Positions 1-7,902 of a DNA stretch of 64,000 nt are shown piece by piece. The notes below the pieces were generated by a model, which was given only the letters and a program-made list of their open reading frames with translations, made no database searches and was not told the origin of the DNA. Source of the DNA: Cryobacterium zongtaii (GTDB lineage: Bacteria > Actinomycetota > Actinomycetes > Actinomycetales > Microbacteriaceae). The stretch lies in assembly GCF_002909375.1 (NCBI RefSeq), contig NZ_PPXD01000021.1, positions 1 to 64,000 of the forward strand, written 5' to 3'. Both the position numbers and the translations under genes were made by a program. Positions within the stretch are counted from its first letter, which is position 1. The number at the start of each line of letters is the position of its first letter.

Positions 1-29
1 AACACCAAGTAACACCCCCGCACCACACG

Positions 30-62
30 AAAAACGGCCGAGCACCAGCTCGGCCGTTTTTT
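30..62. terminator. Intrinsic terminator at window start
   Basis: A perfect 13-bp stem (AAAACGGCCGAGC paired with GCTCGGCCGTTTT) closes a four-base ACCA loop. It has A residues before it and a six-T run at its 3' side, so it could act in both directions. It presumably ends the gene to the left of the window. Confidence 0.9.
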
Positions 63-265
63 CGCGCCACAAGCACCACGCACCCCGTGCCCAGACCGCC
101 CGCCCAGACCGCGAAAGCGGGCCGTACCCGTGAACGGGGCTCTGAGGGGCTACACGACGATATGTGCCTCCGGGTAGATTCCCGGGAAAAGTCGCCTACC
201 CTCGACAGGGGGTCGCATCGGCCGCCGATCGACATGACTGGGTACGAATGGGAGAACGCTCGACC
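63..265. other. Non-coding leader before first gene
   Basis: No plausible gene was seen here. A possible -10 box TACCCT lies at 197-202, and GGGAGAA at 250-256 is a reasonable ribosome binding site for the ATG at 266. No convincing -35 was found. Confidence 0.4.
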
Positions 266-1849
266 ATGACCGCCCCCACCACAACACTTCGCCGCGCACC
301 GATTCGTACCATGCGCATCCCGGTCCGCTCGTCGGGGCGTGACGCTCTGCTCGTCGGGCTGTTCGGCACCCTGCTGACGCTGGCCTGGTCGTGGCAGCCC
401 TCTCTCTGGTTCGACGAGGCGGCGACGGTTTCCGCCACCATGCGCAGTTGGCCGGAGCTGGGCCGGATGCTGGTGAGCATCGATGCCGTGCACGGTCTGT
501 ACTACGCCGGAATGCACCTCTGGCTCGACCTCGTGGGCTACTCGCCGTTCGCGCTGCGCCTGCCGAGCGCCGTCTGCGTCGGGGTCGCTGCCGCGCTGAC
601 GGTCATTCTGGTTCGCTCTCGGGCCGGCCGTCGCGCCGCGATACTCGCCGGCGTCGCCTTCTGCCTGCTGCCCAGGGTGACCTGGATGGGCGCCGAGGGC
701 CGGTCGTATGCGCTGACCGCCGCACTCGCGGTGGCGCTGACCCTGATCTTCCTCGCCGCGTGGCGCCGCGGGCCGGCGCCGCGGCGCATCCGCGTGCTCT
801 GGTGGACGCTCTACGGCGCGGTCGCCGTTGTCTCCACCGTCACCTTCATCTACCTCGCCTTCCTGGTCGGCGCCCACGGGCTGACCGCGCTGTGGACGGT
901 GTGGGCCGGCCGGCGGCGGAATCGGGCCGCCCGCGCGTCGCTGTTCGGCTGGATCGTCGCCTCGCTCGCCGCCGGGGCGCTCTTGGTGCCGTTTGCCCTG
1001 GCCGTGGTGGGGCAGTCCGGCCAGGTGAGCTGGATCGCCCCAATCAGCTGGGGCAGTTGGAACGGCGTCTTCGTCACCCAGTGGTTCTACCTGAACCGGC
1101 CGTTCGCGGTGGCGGGTTGGGCCCTGATGGTTGTCGGTGTCGTCGCCCTGGTCGTCGCGGCCCGCCGGACCAGGGCCACCGGTTTCGCGGTGTCGCAGGA
1201 GCAGTCCCGAAATCCGTCGCTACTGGCGATCGCGGTACCGTGGCTGGTCGTGCCCACACTCGGGGTCATCGTCGCGTCGGCGATGGCGACGCCGCTGTAC
1301 TCCCCTCGCTACCTCACGTTCAGCGCGCCGGCGGTGGCCATCCTGATCGGGGTGGCGCTCGACCTGCTGCGGCGCCGCTGGCTGATCGTCACCGCCCTCG
1401 TCGCGTTGGCCGGTCTGGCCGCTCCGCAGTTCGTCGCACAGCGACAGCCGGAGGCCAAGCAGAATTCGTCCTGGAGCGAGGTCGCCGACCTCATCAGCAC
1501 AGAACGGGCCGCGCGCCCCGACGACACTGCCGCCATCATCTACGGGCCGGTGCGCCAGCATCCGGCGGCGACAACCCGGGTGATCGCGTATTCGTATCCG
1601 GATGCGTTCGAGGGGCTGATCGACGTAAAGCTGAAGACCCCGGCCGCCCAGACCGGCGGGCTGTGGGAGACCCGGTACCCGCTGGATGCCGTGACCGACC
1701 GGTTCGACGGCGTCGACGCGGTCTGGTTGGTGACGAGCGACAAGCAGGACTGGCGCCCGAGCGTCACCGCCAAGCTCGGCACGCTCGGCTATGCCCTCGA
1801 CGAGGAATGGGGCCTGACCGGCGTCAACGTTCTGCGCTACGTGCGCTGA
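266..1849 (+). CDS. GT-C membrane glycosyltransferase (GT39/ArnT-like)
   Basis: A 527-residue polytopic membrane protein. It probably transfers a sugar from a polyprenyl-phosphate donor on the outer face of the membrane. The first transmembrane segment is followed by the acidic motif W-F-D-E-A-A-T-V (about residues 45-52), the place and form of the catalytic Asp-Glu in GT-C enzymes. About ten hydrophobic helices follow, then a soluble C-terminal segment of roughly 130 residues. ATG 266 was chosen because GGGAGAA precedes it by nine bases and a longer upstream extension looks non-membrane and arginine-rich. The acceptor cannot be told. The 3' end overlaps the convergent neighbour by 13 bp. Confidence 0.8.
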   Translation: MTAPTTTLRRAPIRTMRIPVRSSGRDALLVGLFGTLLTLAWSWQPSLWFDEAATVSATMRSWPELGRMLVSIDAVHGLYYAGMHLWLDLVGYSPFALRLPSAVCVGVAAALTVILVRSRAGRRAAILAGVAFCLLPRVTWMGAEGRSYALTAALAVALTLIFLAAWRRGPAPRRIRVLWWTLYGAVAVVSTVTFIYLAFLVGAHGLTALWTVWAGRRRNRAARASLFGWIVASLAAGALLVPFALAVVGQSGQVSWIAPISWGSWNGVFVTQWFYLNRPFAVAGWALMVVGVVALVVAARRTRATGFAVSQEQSRNPSLLAIAVPWLVVPTLGVIVASAMATPLYSPRYLTFSAPAVAILIGVALDLLRRRWLIVTALVALAGLAAPQFVAQRQPEAKQNSSWSEVADLISTERAARPDDTAAIIYGPVRQHPAATTRVIAYSYPDAFEGLIDVKLKTPAAQTGGLWETRYPLDAVTDRFDGVDAVWLVTSDKQDWRPSVTAKLGTLGYALDEEWGLTGVNVLRYVR

Positions 1850-3240
1850 CCGTTCCTGAGCGCGGCGGGGATTCGGGTCAGCGCGCGCCGCCACCGGTCG
1901 AGCGCGCCCGGACCGGCGCGTCGCACCGACACGACCACGATCAGCACCAGCGCGATGCCCAGCGAGACCCTGCTGACCGTGAGCGTGGGCACCAGCAGAC
2001 GCAAGGTCAGGGCGAGCGGAATCGCCAACCACTCCCACCGACCGCTGAGCGCGATGAACGGCAACAGCAGCAGCGCGTACCAGGGGTACCGGGGGCTGAG
2101 GACCAGAAGGGTGCCGCCGATCATCACGAGCTGGCCGAGCCAGGGACGCTCGGGGTCGGTCTTCCAGATGGTCAACGCGGCCAGACCGGCCAGCAGAATC
2201 GCCGCGACGACGATGGCCGATCCGCCCGGCGCGATCAGGGAGACCAGCGCGAATCTGGACCCGTCCTCGTAGCCCTCCTCGGTGAGGTAGCCGGGCAGGT
2301 AACCGAGCACGCCAATGCCGGTGGCCAGCACATACGGCAGATACAGAAGCGCGAAGGTCACGATCGCCGCGACGACGACCTTCCAGCCCTGTCGTTTGAG
2401 CATGGCAGGCGCGGCGATGGCCGGGATCAGCTTGACCCCGATGGCCATCCCGAGCAGGATGCCGCCGCGGACATACTTCGCGCTGCTGACCCAGAACGCG
2501 GCGGCGACGACGAAGGCCACCCCCAGCAGATCAACGTGCGAATTGGTGACGCCCTCGGTCGCTACCAGGGGGCACCAGGCCCACACCGCCGCATAGCGCT
2601 GGTCGATGCCGCGGCGGCGCATGCCGACCAGCAGCATCCCGGTGATGCCGACGCTCAGCAGCAGACCGGTCAGTTGCAGCGGCCAATAGCCCGCGTCCTC
2701 CCCGACGACGGCCCGAACGGCGGCGAAATAGATTTCGGCGGCCGGCGGATAGATGGTGGGCACCGTCGTGCGGTTCAGCGCCGAGCAGAGCGGCAGGCCG
2801 GCACCCCGGTCCACGGTCTCGATTCGTTCGCCCACGCAGTCCGGCCCGCCGGCGCCGGACACCGGCGCCGGGAACAGCCAGTCCGGCCGCAGCTCGTCTA
2901 GTCTGTCGTCGGCGGGCACATAGGCGTACGGCGAGATGCCGGCGTTTTGCACGATGCCGTCCCACGCGTAGCGCGCGGAGTCGGTGCTGGTGTTCGGCGG
3001 GCCGACCATCGCGGCCCCACCGATCAGCACGGATCCGGCGAGCACGAGCACCACGACGGCCCGGCCCCGCACCCTCCGCAGGACCACCAAGGCCGCGGCG
3101 AAAAGCAGCCAGAGCACAACGGTGCCCAGCAGCAGAGGCACGGTGTCCCGGTGCGGCCTGAACAGGTCGAAAGCCAGCACGATACCCGCCGTGAGGGCAG
3201 CGCTGGCGGCCAAGAGGACCGAGACAATGGCAATACGCAC
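1837..3240 (-). CDS. GT87-like (DUF2029) membrane mannosyltransferase
   Basis: A 467-residue polytopic membrane protein. The motif A-R-Y-A-W-D-G-I-V-Q with a downstream I-S-P-Y-A-Y matches the D-x-x-R-Y-x-W-D-G-R / G-x-x-P-Y pattern of GT87/DUF2029 polyprenyl-phosphate-mannose-dependent transferases. A C-terminal P-R-Y-P-W-Y motif is also typical. The GTG at 3240 is preferred over the ATG at 3297 because GGGAGG sits eight bases before it and the protein then begins directly with a membrane helix. It is transcribed away from the molybdopterin oxidoreductase across a 111-bp divergent gap. The product glycan is unknown. Confidence 0.78.
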   Translation of the reverse strand: MRIAIVSVLLAASAALTAGIVLAFDLFRPHRDTVPLLLGTVVLWLLFAAALVVLRRVRGRAVVVLVLAGSVLIGGAAMVGPPNTSTDSARYAWDGIVQNAGISPYAYVPADDRLDELRPDWLFPAPVSGAGGPDCVGERIETVDRGAGLPLCSALNRTTVPTIYPPAAEIYFAAVRAVVGEDAGYWPLQLTGLLLSVGITGMLLVGMRRRGIDQRYAAVWAWCPLVATEGVTNSHVDLLGVAFVVAAAFWVSSAKYVRGGILLGMAIGVKLIPAIAAPAMLKRQGWKVVVAAIVTFALLYLPYVLATGIGVLGYLPGYLTEEGYEDGSRFALVSLIAPGGSAIVVAAILLAGLAALTIWKTDPERPWLGQLVMIGGTLLVLSPRYPWYALLLLPFIALSGRWEWLAIPLALTLRLLVPTLTVSRVSLGIALVLIVVVSVRRAGPGALDRWRRALTRIPAALRNGQRT

Positions 3241-3351
3241 CCTGCCATCCTCCCGCACCCGTCGACGGGCGCCCCGACGGGCTGGTGGCGGCGTCATTGA
3301 ACCGTAAGGATTACCGAGGCTCCCGGCGTCGATGAGGTGGTGGAATGGACT

Positions 3352-4602
3352 ATGCGCCGATTGATGTACGAGGCTAGGGCCCAGCTCGCCTCTCCGGTGC
3401 GAAACCCGCGGATGGCCACCGTCATCGGCCGCCTCCTCGGACTGGCCTTCCTGCTCTGCTTCGGCACCGGCCTGTTCAGCCATTTCCTGCAGCAGCCACT
3501 GCCGTGGATGACCTTCCCCACCCGACCTGTTGGCCTCTATCAGGTCAGCCAGGGCACCCACATCATCGCCGGGATCGCCTGCTTCCCGCTGCTGCTGGCC
3601 AAGCTCTATGTGGTTTTCCCGCAACTGTTCCAGTACCCGCCGGTCACCTCATTCGCCAACTTCCTCGAGCGGGCATCGATCGCGCTCTTCGTGGGCGCCT
3701 CACTGGTGGAGATCACGATCGGCCTGCTCAACACGTACCAGTGGTACCCGTTCCCGTTCCCGTTCAAGCAGGTGCACTTCGCGCTGGCCTTCGTGATCGT
3801 CGGCTCGCTTCTGGTGCACATCGGCGTGAAACTGCCGCTGATCGCGGCGCACTGGCGAGCCGAACCGGCTCCCGGACCCGAAGAACGCCACCCCGTCGAC
3901 ACCGTCGAGGCAACGTCAGCCGATGACGAGGGGTTGTCTCGCACTCGCGGCCTCACCGGACGGGTGCTCGCCTACATCGACAGCACCCCGGAGCTCCCCG
4001 CCCGCACCAGCCGCCGCGGGTTCCTGGCCACCGTGGCGCTGGCCGTCGCGGCCGTCGTCGGGCTCACGGCCGGCCAGACCTTCGCGCCGCTGGACGCCGT
4101 CAACGTGTTCGGACCGCGCAAGAAGGGCGTCGGCCAGCAGGGCGTGCCCGTCAACCGCACTTCGGCGCAGGCCAAGGTGGCCACGGCGGCCCTGTCGGCC
4201 GACTGGGTACTCACCCTGGCGGTCGGCGACACCGAACGTTCGTTCAGTCGGGCCGACCTGGCCGCACTCCCGCAGACCGATGTCGACCTGCCCATCGCCT
4301 GCGTGGAGGGGTGGAGCCAGATGGCCGCCTGGCGGGGTGTGCGCCTGCGTGACCTCGTCGACGCTGCCGGCGGCTCCCCCGAGTCCGACCTCAGGCTGAT
4401 CAGCCTGGAGCAGCGCGGCGGCTTCAAACAGACCGAAATGGGCAGCGAGTACGTGCGTGACCCGCTCACCCTGGTCGCCCTCGAGTTGAACGGCGAGATC
4501 CTCGACCTCGAGCACGGCTATCCGGCGCGCATGATCGCGCCGGGCCGGCCCGGCGTTCTTCAGACCAAGTGGCTCAGCCGGATCGAGGCGATCGACGCAT
4601 GA
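3352..4602 (+). CDS. Cytochrome-b/molybdopterin oxidoreductase fusion
   Basis: A 416-residue protein in two parts. Residues about 20-175 hold four membrane helices with histidines placed for b-type haem (F-S-H-F, G-T-H-I-I, V-H-F-A, V-H-I-G). A linker leads to an internal twin-arginine motif S-R-R-G-F-L (Arg221-Arg222) and a further hydrophobic helix. The outer domain has the sulfite-oxidase/YedY-type molybdopterin fold, with Cys317 in I-A-C-V-E-G-W-S as probable molybdenum ligand. GTG 3337 is an alternative start. The membrane cytochrome could pass electrons between the quinone pool and the Mo site. The stop overlaps the next start by ATGA, so the two genes are coupled. The substrate is unknown. 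Confidence 0.85.
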   Translation: MRRLMYEARAQLASPVRNPRMATVIGRLLGLAFLLCFGTGLFSHFLQQPLPWMTFPTRPVGLYQVSQGTHIIAGIACFPLLLAKLYVVFPQLFQYPPVTSFANFLERASIALFVGASLVEITIGLLNTYQWYPFPFPFKQVHFALAFVIVGSLLVHIGVKLPLIAAHWRAEPAPGPEERHPVDTVEATSADDEGLSRTRGLTGRVLAYIDSTPELPARTSRRGFLATVALAVAAVVGLTAGQTFAPLDAVNVFGPRKKGVGQQGVPVNRTSAQAKVATAALSADWVLTLAVGDTERSFSRADLAALPQTDVDLPIACVEGWSQMAAWRGVRLRDLVDAAGGSPESDLRLISLEQRGGFKQTEMGSEYVRDPLTLVALELNGEILDLEHGYPARMIAPGRPGVLQTKWLSRIEAIDA

Positions 4603-5087
4603 TGACAACATCATCCCCGGCCCTGCCATCGAGCCGGATGCGGGCGGCGCGAGTGGTTCTCGTCGTCGTCGGCGCGCTCGGACTCGCCTTCGGCGGGTAC
4701 CTGATGGTCGACACCGTCGCTCTGCGGCGGCTGCCGGGAGTCGCTCTCTGGATCGGCGCGGCCATCGTGCTGCACGACGCCGTGATCTCGCCTCTGGTGT
4801 TCGGGCTCGGAGTCCTCACCCGGCGCGCCGGGCACCGGCTGGCCGGCGCCATCATCGTGACCGTTCAGGCCGCCATCGTGCTCGGGTCACTGATGACGCT
4901 CATCGTGCTGCCGGCCATTGCCGCGCAAGGCCTGGGGCCCAAAAACCCCACCATCCTGCCGTTGGACTACGCGCGGAACCTGGGCCTGTTCTGGCTCACG
5001 CTCGCGGTGGCCAGCGCCCTGATCTCCGTATGGCTCTACGTGCGCACCAGGCGGGCGAACCAGCGGCCGTCGCGGATCCAGTCCTGA
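4599..5087 (+). CDS. Small four-helix membrane protein
   Basis: A 162-residue protein with four predicted membrane helices (about residues 19-40, 48-65, 83-110 and 128-150), short loops and a basic C-terminus. No catalytic motif was recognised. Its ATGA overlap with the molybdopterin oxidoreductase suggests a partner or membrane anchor of that enzyme. The 3' end runs 52 bp into the convergent methyltransferase gene. I do not recognise the family. Confidence 0.75.
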   Translation: MMTTSSPALPSSRMRAARVVLVVVGALGLAFGGYLMVDTVALRRLPGVALWIGAAIVLHDAVISPLVFGLGVLTRRAGHRLAGAIIVTVQAAIVLGSLMTLIVLPAIAAQGLGPKNPTILPLDYARNLGLFWLTLAVASALISVWLYVRTRRANQRPSRIQS

Positions 5088-5728
5088 TCCACCCGGAACC
5101 CCGCCTCTTCGGCGCGCGCCCGGAGCGGCACGATACCGATCTCGGCCCACGGGAACACGCCACTGCTGCGGCCCTGGGCGTCTTCGAGGGTGCCCTCGAA
5201 GGCATGGTCGCGATGGGGATCCTGGCTGACCTCGACCACGAGCGCGCCGTCTGCGGCGAGAAGCTCGGCGCACCGGGCCAGCAGCGCCCCGGCGTCGCCG
5301 CCGATGCCGATGTTCCCGTCCAGGAGCAAGGCCGTGCCCCAGCCGCCCTCGAGCGGCATCGGGGCGAAGACCGAACTGTTGAGCACCGTGAGGCCCGCCT
5401 CCGTGGCAATGCGCACCGCGGTCGGGGATACGTCAACACCGAGGGCCGACAAGCCCAGGTCCATGGCCGCCCGAACCATCCGGCCCGGGCCGCAGCCGAT
5501 GTCGAGCACCGGCCCGGCGGCGCCGGTCAGCACGTCGAGGTCGGTGGCGTCGGCGCCCGCGCTCCAGCGGCCGGCATCCATCGGAGCCGCCGCCGGGGCC
5601 TGCGCCGCGGTGTTGCGCAGGTACAGCACCGCGGATTCGTCGCGCAGTGCGGCCGCGTACGGTTCGGTGCCGCCGGAGCCGAACGTGGGGTCCGCCTCGA
5701 TACCGGCGCGGCCGGCGAGGAGCGTCAT
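5036..5728 (-). CDS. Class I SAM-dependent methyltransferase
   Basis: A 230-residue soluble protein. The SAM-binding motif I, V-L-D-I-G-C-G-P-G-R-M at about residues 73-83, is followed by a motif II-like acidic turn (G-V-D-V-S-P) and a later L-L-L-D-G-N strand. It ends a three-gene run (GT2, DUF2064 protein, methyltransferase) in which each pair overlaps by four bases, so the three are almost surely made together. It lacks the extra cysteines typical of arsenite methyltransferase. A sugar or small-molecule substrate is inferred from context only. Confidence 0.85.
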   Translation of the reverse strand: MTLLAGRAGIEADPTFGSGGTEPYAAALRDESAVLYLRNTAAQAPAAAPMDAGRWSAGADATDLDVLTGAAGPVLDIGCGPGRMVRAAMDLGLSALGVDVSPTAVRIATEAGLTVLNSSVFAPMPLEGGWGTALLLDGNIGIGGDAGALLARCAELLAADGALVVEVSQDPHRDHAFEGTLEDAQGRSSGVFPWAEIGIVPLRARAEEAGFRVDQDWIRDGRWFARLVRT

Positions 5729-6366
5729 CGGGTCACCTCGCTCAGCTGGAGTGCGCCGAAGCCGGCCAGTGCAAGCGCGAACCGGCTGTGCGGGGCGAGA
5801 GCGGCCACCACGTGGGCGTCCTCGATGTGATCCACGTCGGTGAGGGTCGGCAGCAGGCGCACCCGAAGCCCCGCGTCTCGGAGCCGGGCGAGCTGGTGCA
5901 TGCCGGTGTCACTCTGGGACATCGGCACGCCGCGGATCAGGTCGCCGTCGGGGTGACGCAGGCCTAGGGCCCAGAATCCGCCGTCGGCGGCGGGGCCGAA
6001 CCAGGCGTCGACGTCGTCGGGCCAGTCCTCGAACAGCGGGGCGAGCACGTCGGCGGTCACCTGGGGGGTGTCCATGCCGATCAGCACGGCGGGTCCGGTG
6101 CAGCCGTCGAATATCGCGCCGAGGCGTTCGTCGAGGCCACCGGCCACCTGGGGCAGGATGTCGTAGCCGGCGGCGGCGGCGGGCGCCACCGCACCGTCGA
6201 ACGCAAGCACCCGACGTGTGGCGGGCAGCGCGGCGACGGCGGCGAGGGTGTCGTTGAGACTTGCGGCGGCCAGCTCCGCGGCCTGCTCGAGGCTGAGCGG
6301 CGGGTGCAGCCGGGTCTTCACCTTGCCGGGCAGGCATTCCTTGGCGATGACGATCAGGGTGGTCAT
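5725..6366 (-). CDS. DUF2064 nucleotidyltransferase-like protein (TIGR04282 type)
   Basis: A 213-residue soluble protein with the GT-A/CofC-like fold of DUF2064. The N-terminus I-V-I-A-K-E-C-L-P-G-K-V-K-T-R-L carries the basic nucleotide-binding loop. G-M-D-T-P-Q near residue 110 and A-D-G-G-F-W near residue 140 are the acidic metal and sugar motifs. ATG 6366 is fixed by a four-base overlap with the upstream GT2 gene. Relatives in cyanobacteria are named arsenosugar glycosyltransferases, but the other genes of that pathway are missing here. Transfer of a nucleotide or sugar is likely; the reaction is not known. Confidence 0.82.
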   Translation of the reverse strand: MTTLIVIAKECLPGKVKTRLHPPLSLEQAAELAAASLNDTLAAVAALPATRRVLAFDGAVAPAAAAGYDILPQVAGGLDERLGAIFDGCTGPAVLIGMDTPQVTADVLAPLFEDWPDDVDAWFGPAADGGFWALGLRHPDGDLIRGVPMSQSDTGMHQLARLRDAGLRVRLLPTLTDVDHIEDAHVVAALAPHSRFALALAGFGALQLSEVTR

Positions 6367-7031
6367 CGTCTGGCCTCCTTCAGGAGCCGCGACATATCGG
6401 TGATCGCAGTGAGGGTGCCGCGCACTGTGCCGGTGACCTTGCTGCGGCCGACCCTGGGGGCGTACGGGGTATCGACCTCGCGGATGCGCCAACCTCGTGC
6501 AGCGGCCTTGAGGAAGACCTCCAGCGGGTAGCCGCTGCGCCGGTCCTGAAGGTCGAGGGAGAGCAGGGCGTCTCTCCGGGCGGCCCGCATCGGGCCCAAG
6601 TCGTAAATGTTCACACCTGTTGTTCGGCGCAGTCGCCAAGAAAGAGTGGAATTGGCTATCCGGGCGTGCACGGGCCATGATCCGGCTGTCGTCGGACGGC
6701 GCCGGCCGAGCACCAGATCGGCTTCGCCGGCTCGCACCGGGTCAACCACGAGTGGCAGGTCGCGTGGATCCATCGACGCGTCGGCGTCGCAGAACGCCAC
6801 GATGGGAGCAGTCGCCCGCAACAGCCCGGCGTGCGCGGCCGCACCGAACCCCCGACGGGCCTCGGTCACGACCAGGGCCCCGGCCGCCTCGGCGATGCGC
6901 GCCGAGTCATCCGTCGAGCCGTTGTCGACAACGATCGCCCGGTACCCCTCCGGCAGCCGGGCCAGCAGCCAGGGCAGCGCCCCCGCCTCGTTCAGGCACG
7001 GCATCACGACATCGACCAGGTTTTCGCTCAC
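6363..7031 (-). CDS. GT2 glycosyltransferase
   Basis: A 222-residue single-domain GT-A enzyme. V-M-P-C-L-N-E at the N-terminus, V-D-N-G-S-T-D-D at about residues 35-42 and the D-A-D metal site in A-F-C-D-A-D-A-S are standard GT2 motifs. There are no membrane helices, so it is cytoplasmic, working from a nucleotide sugar (or, with its partner DUF2064 protein, on an unknown acceptor). It is first in a coupled three-gene operon and is divergent from the response regulator across a 109-bp gap, so the two units could share control. Confidence 0.88.
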   Translation of the reverse strand: MSENLVDVVMPCLNEAGALPWLLARLPEGYRAIVVDNGSTDDSARIAEAAGALVVTEARRGFGAAAHAGLLRATAPIVAFCDADASMDPRDLPLVVDPVRAGEADLVLGRRRPTTAGSWPVHARIANSTLSWRLRRTTGVNIYDLGPMRAARRDALLSLDLQDRRSGYPLEVFLKAAARGWRIREVDTPYAPRVGRSKVTGTVRGTLTAITDMSRLLKEARR

Positions 7032-7128
7032 CCCTCGACCCTAGGTCGGGGGGCGCGCCGACACTCCGCAGCAAACGTTACGGACTGGGGAAATATCTGT
7101 GGCAGAGCCGCCGCGGAGCCGGAGCGCC

Positions 7129-7140
7129 TATCCTTCAAGG
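7129..7140 (+). promoter_or_regulatory. Leaderless-type -10 before response regulator
   Basis: TATCCT at 7129-7134 lies six bases before the GTG at 7141. No Shine-Dalgarno is well placed, so transcription may begin at the start codon. No clear -35 was found. Confidence 0.45.
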
Positions 7141-7902
7141 GTGAACCCCTCGCCGACGACCGGGCCCCCCGACACTCAACGCCGCATTCTGGTCATCGAT
7201 GACGACCCGACGGTCTCCGAAATCGTCTGCCGCTACCTGGTGGCGGCAGGATTCCTTGCGGATCGGGCACCGGACGGGCGCCTCGGCCTCCGCCAGGCCG
7301 AGGCCCAGCGCCCCGACCTCGTGGTGTTGGACCGGATGCTGCCCCTGCTGGACGGCATCGAGGTCTGCCGCCGCATCAAGACCACTTGGGCGATTCCCGT
7401 GATCATGCTGACCGCGCTCAACCAAGAGGAGGACCGGATCGACGGGCTGGAGGCCGGCGCCGACGACTACCTCGCCAAGCCTTTCTCACCCCGCGAACTC
7501 GTGCTGCGCGTGCAGTCTGTGTTGCGCCGCACTGTCGCCGAACCGGCGCGCGGCGGGACCGTCGAGGCGGGACCGTTCACGTTGGACCTGGCGGCGCACG
7601 AGGTGCGGATGCACGGTGCCGCGCTGGTGCTCACGGCCAGGGAGTTCGATCTGCTCGCGCATCTGATCGGTCGTCCGCACCGGGCGCTGAGCCGGGAGGA
7701 GCTGCTCAAGTCGGTTTGGGGCTGGGACTTCGGCGACCTGTCCACCGTGACGGTGCACGTGCGCCGGTTGCGGGAGAAGATCGAGGCCGACCCGACCCGT
7801 CCCCAGCTGTTGAAAACAGTGTGGGGGGTCGGCTACAGGTTCGACCCCGAGCCCCTGGCCGCCGGCCGGGCCGGCGATTTGGACCCGGGAGTCCTCCGAT
7901 GA
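7141..7902 (+). CDS. OmpR/PhoB-type response regulator
   Basis: A 253-residue DNA-binding regulator. The receiver domain (about 15-130) has the acidic pocket I-D-D-D, phospho-acceptor Asp in V-V-L-D-R-M-L-P, and the conserved Lys in Y-L-A-K-P-F. The winged-helix domain (about 145-240) contains the recognition region T-V-H-V-R-R-L-R-E-K-I. GTG 7141 puts the receiver domain at the usual distance from the N-terminus; GTG 7099 is an alternative. The gene overlaps its kinase by ATGA. It is central to the molybdopterin/GT cluster and probably regulates it. Confidence 0.92.
   Translation: MNPSPTTGPPDTQRRILVIDDDPTVSEIVCRYLVAAGFLADRAPDGRLGLRQAEAQRPDLVVLDRMLPLLDGIEVCRRIKTTWAIPVIMLTALNQEEDRIDGLEAGADDYLAKPFSPRELVLRVQSVLRRTVAEPARGGTVEAGPFTLDLAAHEVRMHGAALVLTAREFDLLAHLIGRPHRALSREELLKSVWGWDFGDLSTVTVHVRRLREKIEADPTRPQLLKTVWGVGYRFDPEPLAAGRAGDLDPGVLR

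Noticed and set aside
391..2901. Very long plus-strand frame of 836 codons
   Set aside because: It is arginine/proline/glycine-rich, lacks any domain, and lies across two well-supported glycosyltransferase genes in other frames; a product of high GC.
5036..7031. Assigning the operon to arsenosugar synthesis
   Set aside because: The methyltransferase lacks arsenite-methyltransferase cysteines and no radical-SAM partner is seen; only the DUF2064 family name points there.
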